Origin: Prevotella sp. E13-27
Lineage (GTDB): Bacteria; Bacteroidota; Bacteroidia; Bacteroidales; Bacteroidaceae
Assembly (NCBI RefSeq): GCF_023217965.1
Contig: NZ_JALPSC010000002.1
Location: forward strand, 310,001-374,000
Length of the DNA stretch: 64,000 nt
Direction of reading: 5' to 3'
Each line of letters starts with the position of its first letter. Position 1 is the first letter of the stretch. A program made the position numbers and the translations under genes. Below the pieces are notes generated by a model. That model was not told where the DNA came from and made no database searches. It worked only from the letters and a program-made list of their open reading frames with translations. This document shows, one piece after another, positions 54,003 to 61,149 of this stretch.

Positions 54003-54037
54003 CGTTTTTTTAATTGTGAATTGTGAATCTGTGAATG
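54003..54037. repeat. Right direct repeat of the primase element
   Basis: Matches 49918-49952 at 33 of 35 positions by eye (two A to T changes). Confidence 0.9.
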
Positions 54038-54074
54038 AGAGGGTGGCTCATGGTGTTCAGATACATCGCCTTCT

Positions 54075-54184
54075 GTGTTCTTATAAATCACTTAAAGCGT
54101 TTAGATAAAACGCTTTACGCGTTTGGTAAGATTGCTTTTCGCCTCGTTTTTGCTGCTTCTGACGCGCTGTTTTCTGCGTTTTAC
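54075..54184. repeat. Degenerate array with 22-bp period upstream of the GH43 gene
   Basis: Units start at 54075 (GTGTTCTTATAAATC), 54097 (GCGTTTAGATAAAACGC), 54119 (GCGTTTGGTAAGATTGC), 54141 and 54164. The first units share wording with the miaA leader repeats. TAAAGCGTTT and AAACGCTTTA (54093-54117) form a hairpin. Confidence 0.6.
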
Positions 54185-54273
54185 ATTTTTTTACATTTAG
54201 AAAAATGGTGTTGTTTTTGCATGAAAAAGTGGCTTAAAATAATAATATGTTTGCGCATGTGAATAAAAACTAT

Positions 54274-54281
54274 TACTTTTG
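54274..54281 (+). promoter_or_regulatory. -7 element for the GH43 gene
   Basis: TACTTTTG; it overlaps the longest-frame start at 54281, so the ATG at 54347 is used. Confidence 0.75.
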
Positions 54282-54346
54282 TGGTCGATTTTGAAGTCTC
54301 CACAACGAGACTCGCTTTTCATTTGAACAGAAACAAACTACCGATT

Positions 54347-56026
54347 ATGAAGAAAATCATTGCCGTTATTGCCGCTTTTTTGCCAATAATGATGTCAGCA
54401 CAGTATATTTCGAAGGTGTGGAGCCCAGATAATGGTGACGGAACCTACACTAATCCTGTGATAAATGCCGACTACTCAGACCCCGATGTCTGCGTGGGAG
54501 CAAGTGGCGAGGACTACTACATGACGGCCTCGTCGTTCCACTGCACCCCTGGTCTGCCCATCCTGCATTCAAATGACTTGGTGAACTGGGAGATAATCAA
54601 CTATGCCATTGGCAACCTCTATGAAGGCAACGAGGAGCTGCTGGAGCATTTCAGCAGCAAGCCACAGCACGGCAACGGCGTGTGGGCACCGTCTATACGC
54701 TACCACGATGGGTGGTACTACATCTACTGGGGCGACCCTGACTTTGGCGTGATGATGGTGAAGACACAAGACCCTGCAGGCGAGTGGACAAAGCCCCTCT
54801 GCGTAATCAAAGGGCAGGGCTACATAGACACTTGTCCGCTGTGGGATGAGGACGGACGCTGCTACTTGGTCAACGGATGGGCAAACTCGCGCTCTAAGTT
54901 CGCCAGCGTGCTCACCGTTCGCGAGATGAGTGCCGACGGCACACGAGCCATAGGACAGCCTGTGATAGTGTTCGACGGCAACGGCACAGAGAACCGCACC
55001 TGCGAAGGACCTAAGTTCTACAAGCACGACGGATGGTACTGGATAATGTGTCCTGCTGGCGGAGTGCCTGAAGGCTTCCAGCTCGCCATGCGCAGCAAGA
55101 GCCCCTATGGTCCCTATGAGCACAAGATTGTGCTGGCGCAAGGCAAGAGCAAGATTAACGGTCCTCACCAAGGCGGATGGGTGCACACGAAGTATGGCGA
55201 GGACTGGTTCCTTCATTTCCAAGACAAGGAGGCTTACGGACGCGTGGTGCATCTGAATCCTGTGGATTGGACTAGCGGATGGCCTGTGATGGGAAAAAAG
55301 GGTGAACCTGTGGCTACTTACAAGAAGCCCATTCACAATTCACAATTCACAATTAAAAATCCGTGCGAGAGTGATGAGTTCAACAGCCCTCGCTTAGGAC
55401 TGCAATGGCAATGGCACGGCAACTACGACGAGAAGCTCGGCACAGCAACAGCGTTTGGAACATATCGTATCTATAACAATAAACTGTCGGATGGTTGGAA
55501 AAACTTCTGGGAAGTCCCCAATATGCTTTTGCAGAAGACACCTGCCGACGAGTTCACCGTTATAACAAAGGTGCGCTTCACTTCTAAGGCTGAAGGACAG
55601 ATGGGCGGACTCATAATGATGGGCCTCGACTATTCGGCACTCGTGGTGAAGCGCGTGGGGAAGGAGTTCCAACTGGTGCAGCTTACCTGCAAGGATGCCG
55701 ACAAAGGCAAGCCACAGACTGAGACCGTGCTGGTAACGCTGAAGCCAACGGCTGTGGATAAGATAGACTACAAGCCAGGCATACACGAGGACATCTACCT
55801 GCGACTGCGCGTAACCAATGCAGAGGCTGGCGCTCCCCACGGAGGCAAGCCTGTGGTGAAGTTCTCATACAGTCTGAACGGAAAGAAGTTTACAGATTGT
55901 GGACAGGAGTTCAACATGCGTCAGGGCAAATGGATTGGCGCTAAGTTCGGATATGTGTCTGTGGAAACAAACGCTAAAGCCGACCGCGGCTGGCTCGATG
56001 TGGACTGGATTCACGTGGAGAAATAG
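54347..56026 (+). CDS. Secreted GH43 arabinofuranosidase/xylosidase-type enzyme
   Basis: A 559-residue exported enzyme (signal peptide ending MMSAQ). The five-blade propeller carries the base Asp in NADYSDPDV (about residue 45), the pKa-tuning Asp in GYIDTCPLWDEDG and the acid Glu in TCEGPKFYKHDG. A C-terminal beta-sandwich follows (DEFNSPRLGLQWQWHGNY), the arrangement of GH43 enzymes with a C2-type domain. It would remove arabinose or xylose side residues. At the junction of the two domains the sequence KPIHNSQFTIKNPCE is encoded by an inserted heptamer repeat (55331-55354). It is divergent from the primase element, with its own promoter. Confidence 0.92.
   Translation: MKKIIAVIAAFLPIMMSAQYISKVWSPDNGDGTYTNPVINADYSDPDVCVGASGEDYYMTASSFHCTPGLPILHSNDLVNWEIINYAIGNLYEGNEELLEHFSSKPQHGNGVWAPSIRYHDGWYYIYWGDPDFGVMMVKTQDPAGEWTKPLCVIKGQGYIDTCPLWDEDGRCYLVNGWANSRSKFASVLTVREMSADGTRAIGQPVIVFDGNGTENRTCEGPKFYKHDGWYWIMCPAGGVPEGFQLAMRSKSPYGPYEHKIVLAQGKSKINGPHQGGWVHTKYGEDWFLHFQDKEAYGRVVHLNPVDWTSGWPVMGKKGEPVATYKKPIHNSQFTIKNPCESDEFNSPRLGLQWQWHGNYDEKLGTATAFGTYRIYNNKLSDGWKNFWEVPNMLLQKTPADEFTVITKVRFTSKAEGQMGGLIMMGLDYSALVVKRVGKEFQLVQLTCKDADKGKPQTETVLVTLKPTAVDKIDYKPGIHEDIYLRLRVTNAEAGAPHGGKPVVKFSYSLNGKKFTDCGQEFNMRQGKWIGAKFGYVSVETNAKADRGWLDVDWIHVEK
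55331..55354. repeat. Heptamer tandem repeat inside the GH43 gene
   Basis: Three exact ATTCACA units plus ATT, followed by AAAAAT. This is the reverse complement of the TGTGAAT heptamers at 49930 and 54012, read in frame as IHNSQFTI. Confidence 0.9.
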
Positions 56027-56054
56027 CATTTATGAGCGAAAAGGTAGGGAAATG

Positions 56055-56086
56055 TTTGGCATTCTCCTTGCTTTTTCGTAGTTTTG
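56055..56086 (+). promoter_or_regulatory. Promoter of the 382-residue secreted protein gene
   Basis: TTTG (56055-56058), 20 bases, TAGTTTTG (56079-56086). Confidence 0.75.
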
Positions 56087-56139
56087 TGGCCGAAATATCA
56101 ACTTTTCACATTATTAATAATAACTAAAACAAAGTTTTT

Positions 56140-57288
56140 ATGAAAAAAATCTTTACTCTAATTGCAGTTGCCATGATGGCGCTGGGTGCACAGGCACAAG
56201 ACTGGAATGCTACAGATGCAAGCCAATTACCTGTAGGAACGGTACTTCTTGACAACGACTATGCCAAGATAGTGACAGCTGTTCAGGACACAGAGGCTGC
56301 TCTTATCAAAGATACGCTTGATCAGCCTGATCCCAAGACCATCGCTGGCTACACATTCACCAAGTATGTCAACATCCGTGTGGCAAGCGCTCCTGCTCAG
56401 GATAACAACTGGGATGGTACGGCATATACTGATGCAACCCCATTGGGCATCTCGCTTGTAGTCACCACCAAAAAGAACACCGACATGACTCTCTACTACA
56501 GACATGGCGATGGAAAGGTTCTGTCTTGCTTTGACCAAACTACCAGACAGAATGTTGCCAACGTAGAGACCGCTGTTGATAACCTTCCCTCGTACTACAC
56601 TGGAACATTCAAGCTTATTGGTGAACACACTTACACCATCTATGCAACGGGCGGCACAACGAGCCTTTGCGGCCTCTCTACAGCAGAAGGAACTTACGTG
56701 GAGCCTTCAGCATTCGTTTATGCTTACAACGGTGAGAAAGTGAATCTTACAACCTATGGCGACGGAGCTAAGATGCAGATTTCTGGTAACACCAGTAAGA
56801 ACTTTGCTAATGGAGCCAGCATCACAGTGGATGGTGCAAAATACACTGGCATCAAGAACTCTAATGGCGCTCAGAACACCTTTACTGCTCCTGAAGGTAA
56901 GAAAATCTACCGCATGTCATTCTATGCTATTCCTAACAATGATGGCGACGAGCCCAAATTTACAGAGTTCAACGGCGTAACATTTGAAACCCCCATTCTT
57001 GTTACTACTACAAAGGACGGCAACAACCCCACTGAGACCATCATGTGTGGCAATGGACTGGAGTCAGTTACCTTTACTTATGGCGGCAAGCAGGTGAACT
57101 TCGTTGTAAAGGTAGATTACGCTGAATCAAGCTATGATGCTCAGTATGATCCAAATGGCGAAAATGCAATCAAGGCTGTAAAGACTTCTAACGCCAAGAC
57201 AGCTGTGGTTTACAACCTCGCTGGTCAGAAGGTTGAAGCACAGAAGGGCGTTGTAATCGAGAACGGAAAGAAAGTCGTTAAGAAGTAA
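56140..57288 (+). CDS. Secreted protein of unknown function
   Basis: A 382-residue exported protein with a clear signal peptide (MMALGAQAQ). The mature part is beta-rich with no catalytic motif I can name; roughly two domains (residues 25-185 and 190-320, the second with APEGKKIYRMSFYAIPNNDG). It ends in YNLAGQKVEAQKGVVIENGK and a Lys-rich end, the same short tail as the pectinase proteins here. Codon use suggests good expression. It has its own promoter and terminator between GH43 genes. A glycan-binding or cell-surface role is plausible but unproven. Confidence 0.85.
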   Translation: MKKIFTLIAVAMMALGAQAQDWNATDASQLPVGTVLLDNDYAKIVTAVQDTEAALIKDTLDQPDPKTIAGYTFTKYVNIRVASAPAQDNNWDGTAYTDATPLGISLVVTTKKNTDMTLYYRHGDGKVLSCFDQTTRQNVANVETAVDNLPSYYTGTFKLIGEHTYTIYATGGTTSLCGLSTAEGTYVEPSAFVYAYNGEKVNLTTYGDGAKMQISGNTSKNFANGASITVDGAKYTGIKNSNGAQNTFTAPEGKKIYRMSFYAIPNNDGDEPKFTEFNGVTFETPILVTTTKDGNNPTETIMCGNGLESVTFTYGGKQVNFVVKVDYAESSYDAQYDPNGENAIKAVKTSNAKTAVVYNLAGQKVEAQKGVVIENGKKVVKK

Positions 57289-57314
57289 GCGACAGAAAAC
57301 GGAATGAAAATAAA

Positions 57315-57354
57315 ATAGGCAGGGCTGCGCGTTGCGGCTCTGCCTATCTTTTTT
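57315..57354 (+). terminator. Terminator of the 382-residue protein gene
   Basis: A 14-bp stem (57315-57328 with 57334-57347, two wobbles) followed by six T. Confidence 0.88.
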
Positions 57355-57400
57355 CTGCCTAAATCTTCAATTAGTTAATTCAAGTTTCTCAAATTGTTTT

Positions 57401-57600
57401 TTAACCACGAATTACACGAATTGAACGAATTTATTGCTGCACACAATAACCGAATTTATAACAAATCACACGAATAGGAATCGCTGGCGATTCCTTGCTG
57501 AGCCAGCCAATTCGTTTAATTCGTTGCATCTACAATGCATAGTTTTCAAGTCGTTCTGCATAGAAATATTCGTGAAATTCGTGAAATTCGTGGTCGTTAT
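57401..57600. repeat. MITE-like segment with CACGAATT-type inverted ends
   Basis: The left end AACCACGAATTACACGAATT and its following units (57403-57432) are matched in inverse orientation by the right end (57568-57598), which reads CGTGAAATT units on the plus strand. In the middle GGAATCGC/GCGATTCC (57477-57494) forms a hairpin. No gene lies in 57289-57618. It looks like a dispersed non-coding element of about 200 bp. Confidence 0.6.
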
Positions 57601-57618
57601 ATACATGCGAAAGTTGTA

Positions 57619-59676
57619 TTAGTTAATCATGAACACCTTCTTCTGTCCCTTGTAGGTGGCAGTAACAGTGGCGCGACCCTCAACGATAGGACTGATTTCC
57701 ACCTTCACCTCGCTGTTGTTGGCCTTAGCCTCAATCTTTGTCTTTGCGCACAGCGGAGCATATACCTGATAGTGGTTGTCCATCATGTAGCCATTCTCGT
57801 TGGTAGCCTTGATGGGTTCCGCAGGAATGTTCAGCTTCTTGCCGTTGGCTGTGATAGTAAGCTCTGGCACAACAGGAACCTTGTAGTCGCCTGCTGAGAA
57901 GCCTATGCCGTGGAGAGTGAAGAGACCCTTCGGACGCTGGGGCTGCTGTGGGCGAGGGCCGAACTGGCGTCCCTGAGGCTGCTCAGGCTGATTGACAACA
58001 GCTCCTTCCACCACGAGATAGATGGCGTGCTTGCCAGTGAGACTTGCCAGCAGCTCGTTGGTCTCCTTTGACAGCAATACTCCTGTATCGCGAGTAACCT
58101 TCTTGTCAGTCACAAAGTCCTCGATGACTGCTATCTCGCGTCCCTTGTAGGGGTCGTCAAGAATAACGTGAATCTTGAACTTGCCAGAGCCGCCCTCAGT
58201 GGTCATGTTAACATGGAACGTGTTGGGATAGTCCTTGTTGAAGCCCTTGAAAGCCTTGATGCCCTTGGAGTCCTGAGCCAGACCAGCAAAGCTGAAATAC
58301 TTGAAGCCGATGATGCTTCCACCCATCAAGCCTGCGAGGTCCATTGAGTTGTTCCACACATCGTGGTTGTCCTGCATGTAGTTGTTGGCGTTAGGACCAG
58401 CCATGTAGCATGCTATGCCGGCAGAGTAGTAGCCGTAGGGAGGCAGACCGAAGATGTGGAAACCCTCGCTGGTAACCTCGGCACCAGTATATTCGTTGCC
58501 ATCAGAGGCCTTAGCTGTCCACTCATTGTCCTTAGCAAATGGGTCATAGCCCACGATGCGCACCTTGCCACCCTTTGCCACAGGCTTCTTGTCCCAAGTA
58601 ATCTTCACTGGAGCAACCATTGCCTGACGGGCATTGCCGAAGCCACGTGGAGGACGGTGATAGAACACGTACCACTGACCGTTGATTTCCTGCAGAGAGC
58701 CGTGGGTGTTGTGGCCTGCGTTGGTGGTGATGAGCTTTGAGCCGTCTTCGTTGAGCACCACGCCGCGTGAGTCAACCAGCACGCCGCCTGAGCGCCAAGG
58801 GCCGAGTGGAGAGTCACCATAGGCATAGCGCAGGGCAGAGTTTGTGTTGCCAAGACCATACTCTTTGCCAGAGTAGCCAGAGAACACCATCACATACTTG
58901 TTGCCAACCTGGCGTATTGACGATGCCTCGAAGAAATTGAAGTCGAGAGGATTCTGACCCTTGTAGAGAGCCTTGTACTCGCTGCCTTCCTTGTCAAGAA
59001 GCTTGCCGTCGCGGCTGCTGGCAGGAATGAATGGGTCAATGAGCTCTGTGCCTTCGCGCTTGCAGTACATTTTGTCCTGGTCGAGCTCACAGGCTGTTGA
59101 GTGCTGGAATCCGTAGAACACATAGGCGCGATAGCCCTTGTCGTAGTCCTTGTCTTTCTTGTTGTTGACAGGCTCGATGAACACCGATGGGTCGAAGTCT
59201 ATGAGTGAACCAGGCAGACACTGGGTGCCGTCTTCTGTCAGGTTAACAGGAGTGAAAGGTCCGTCAGGACGGTCGCCCTTACACACCATTGCCACACGGC
59301 GCCATCCGCGAGAGTGGGGGTAGAGCCAGTAGGTCTTCTTGCCAGTAGTGCGGTCAACGGTTTCAACGAGGTCGGGAGCATACATGGTGTCCCACTGTCC
59401 GTTGACAAACCACTTGAAGATAGGGCCTTCGTCGCGCCACTGGGTGAGGTCTTCCACAGGTGCCGACCACATGCGGACATCGTTGCCACAGTACTTGTTG
59501 TAGTGGGTGTCGTGAGAGCCAATGATGTAGGCACGCTTCTTACCAGGATTGTCTGGGTCGTCAAATACACGAGGCTCGCCGTCGGGCAGATGCTCCCACA
59601 GAGGCAGGTAAGGGTTCTGAGCGTTTGCTGTCATGCCTGCAAACAGCATCAGAGAGAATAGAATTAGTTTTTTCAT
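57619..59676 (-). CDS. Secreted GH43-family enzyme with binding modules
   Basis: A 685-residue exported protein (signal peptide ending TANAQ). The N-terminal propeller has RVFDDPDNPGKKRAYIIGSHD (base Asp), MYAPDLVETVD (second Asp) and FFEASSIRQVGNK (acid Glu), a GH43 arrangement. Residues about 385-530 form a CBM6-like sandwich with aromatic and Gly-rich segments. A Pro/Gln-rich linker (EQPQGRQFGPRPQQPQRPKG) then leads to a small C-terminal domain that reads VKVEISPIVEGRATVTATYK. Last gene of the three-GH43 operon, 15 bases after the previous one. Substrate within arabinan or related pectin side chains is inferred. Confidence 0.87.
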   Translation of the reverse strand: MKKLILFSLMLFAGMTANAQNPYLPLWEHLPDGEPRVFDDPDNPGKKRAYIIGSHDTHYNKYCGNDVRMWSAPVEDLTQWRDEGPIFKWFVNGQWDTMYAPDLVETVDRTTGKKTYWLYPHSRGWRRVAMVCKGDRPDGPFTPVNLTEDGTQCLPGSLIDFDPSVFIEPVNNKKDKDYDKGYRAYVFYGFQHSTACELDQDKMYCKREGTELIDPFIPASSRDGKLLDKEGSEYKALYKGQNPLDFNFFEASSIRQVGNKYVMVFSGYSGKEYGLGNTNSALRYAYGDSPLGPWRSGGVLVDSRGVVLNEDGSKLITTNAGHNTHGSLQEINGQWYVFYHRPPRGFGNARQAMVAPVKITWDKKPVAKGGKVRIVGYDPFAKDNEWTAKASDGNEYTGAEVTSEGFHIFGLPPYGYYSAGIACYMAGPNANNYMQDNHDVWNNSMDLAGLMGGSIIGFKYFSFAGLAQDSKGIKAFKGFNKDYPNTFHVNMTTEGGSGKFKIHVILDDPYKGREIAVIEDFVTDKKVTRDTGVLLSKETNELLASLTGKHAIYLVVEGAVVNQPEQPQGRQFGPRPQQPQRPKGLFTLHGIGFSAGDYKVPVVPELTITANGKKLNIPAEPIKATNENGYMMDNHYQVYAPLCAKTKIEAKANNSEVKVEISPIVEGRATVTATYKGQKKVFMIN

Positions 59677-59691
59677 GTTAATTTTATATGA

Positions 59692-61146
59692 TTAGTGGTT
59701 TCTGAAATTCCATTTTGAGTTGTCGCTGTTGAAGTCCCACTTCGCAAGCGTAGGAGTGCTGTCGCCAGCGCTGTAGAGCACATATTCAGTGTTAAGCTCA
59801 TCCTGACCGAGTATGCGCTTAGGCATGATGCGGAAGGTGCCGTCGATGGCCTGCTCTATGCGCCACAACTGCGAATCATTGCCAGTGAATGAGGTGGTGG
59901 TCAGCTCGTTACCTGGTACAGCACACAAGGCTCGCTCTGTGCCTTCTATCACAATCTTGTAATAGGGACCACCAAGATAGCCGCCTGCTTCAGCTACAGG
60001 GGTGATGGTCCAGCGCTGGTGGGGACGGAACATGTAGTCGCCGCAGCGAACGCCAATATCGCCTTTGGGCCATGTGTCTATGACATCTGCCAGCTTCTGA
60101 TTCTCTATAGGCTTCGTAGGCTCGTTAGGGTCTATGCGCCAGAAAGCCTGTCGGTCCTGTTTCATACGCACGAAATCTACTGCCAGCTCAAGCGAGTAGC
60201 CACGACGCACCGACTCAATCTCGAAGCTGCCACCCTTGAATCGGTCGCCTGCTACTGGCCATCCGTTCTTCCACAACAGCGGACGGATGCCAAGAACGCT
60301 TCTGCCGCTGCGGTCAAAGTCGGCCTCGTAGTGACACGACATAATTTCTATGCCTTCGTCAATAACAGTACGTCCGAAATGTCCAGGGCCACAAACACGG
60401 TCGCCAGCAGCAATGACCATCTTGCCGCCTCCGTGATACATGTCGCGACCTACATTGTCGAGATAAGGACCTGTAACACTCTTCGCGCGTCCCACCACTA
60501 TATTATATGTGGAGTTCACACCGTCGCAGCAAGTGCCGTGGGTGCCCAGCAGGTAGTACCATCCGTCGCGATAGAGCAGGTCGGTGGCTTCGCAGTCAAT
60601 GGCAATGTCCTGCTCCTTGTTGCCTTTCACACGCTCTCCGGTCTTGGGGTCAAGCTCAATGAGGCGTATGGTGCCGAAGTATGTGCCGTAGCTTACCCAC
60701 AGACGACCTGTAGTGGGGTCGAGAAGTAGGCTTGGGTCAATGGCATCGTTGTCCTCCATACCGTCTGACGCAGCCACCTCAACAGGAGTGGTGAACTTAA
60801 AGTCGGGCGACTTGGGGTCGAGCGTCTTGTTCCACATGGTGAGAATCCTGCCGTTGTGGCCTCCGCCAAGACCACCGCCTGTGGCACCATATATAATAAG
60901 GTAGCGGTCGCCAATCTTCATCACGTCAGGAGCAGCACCTCCACCAGGGCGCTCAGCACCACTGTGCCAAGACCAGCCATCGTCAGAGATTAGTCCGCCT
61001 CCACCTGTTCCGAAGGTATAGTACTTGCCTTCACACTCGGCTATCGTTGAGGGGTCGTGAATATAGGGAGCACCTGTCTGTGCTGCAACATTGCTTATGA
61101 ATAGTGAGCTTTGAATAGCACACAGTGTCAATAGTATCTTTTTCAT
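59692..61146 (-). CDS. Secreted GH43 endo-arabinanase-type enzyme with ricin-like module
   Basis: A 484-residue exported enzyme (signal ending NVAAQ). It has YIHDPSTIAECEGKYYTFGT (base Asp 31), DAIDPSLLLDPTTGRLWVSYG (second Asp) and IDCEATDLLYRDGWYYL (acid Glu), closely like arabinan endo-1,5-alpha-L-arabinanases. The last 150 residues look like a beta-trefoil (HQRWTITPVAEAGG, DSQLWRIEQAIDGTF), probably a sugar-binding module. The frame is 3 bases from the upstream GH43 gene and ends 15 bases before the next. It would cut the arabinan backbone to feed the other two enzymes. Confidence 0.9.
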   Translation of the reverse strand: MKKILLTLCAIQSSLFISNVAAQTGAPYIHDPSTIAECEGKYYTFGTGGGGLISDDGWSWHSGAERPGGGAAPDVMKIGDRYLIIYGATGGGLGGGHNGRILTMWNKTLDPKSPDFKFTTPVEVAASDGMEDNDAIDPSLLLDPTTGRLWVSYGTYFGTIRLIELDPKTGERVKGNKEQDIAIDCEATDLLYRDGWYYLLGTHGTCCDGVNSTYNIVVGRAKSVTGPYLDNVGRDMYHGGGKMVIAAGDRVCGPGHFGRTVIDEGIEIMSCHYEADFDRSGRSVLGIRPLLWKNGWPVAGDRFKGGSFEIESVRRGYSLELAVDFVRMKQDRQAFWRIDPNEPTKPIENQKLADVIDTWPKGDIGVRCGDYMFRPHQRWTITPVAEAGGYLGGPYYKIVIEGTERALCAVPGNELTTTSFTGNDSQLWRIEQAIDGTFRIMPKRILGQDELNTEYVLYSAGDSTPTLAKWDFNSDNSKWNFRNH

Positions 61147-61149
61147 GAT

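Larger units (their letters stand above)
49918..54037. mobile_element. Putative compact integrated element with primase-helicase gene
   Basis: A 4.1-kb segment between the pectin methylesterase gene and a GH43 gene holds a minus-strand operon of three genes unlike the carbohydrate genes around it. It is bracketed by direct 35-bp repeats (49918-49952 and 54003-54037, 33 of 35 matching by eye) and by a perfect 23-bp inverted repeat (49930-49952 and 53861-53883). No integrase or transposase is present. The gene content (DNA primase-helicase), helically phased iteron-like words and an A/T-rich end suggest replication functions. Whether it moves is unproven, since similar heptamer repeats also occur elsewhere in the window. 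Confidence 0.55.

Noticed and set aside
49918..54037. The three-gene element as an antiphage defence island
   Set aside because: I see no nuclease, reverse transcriptase, TIR, NUC or known toxin motif; replication functions explain the visible motifs better.
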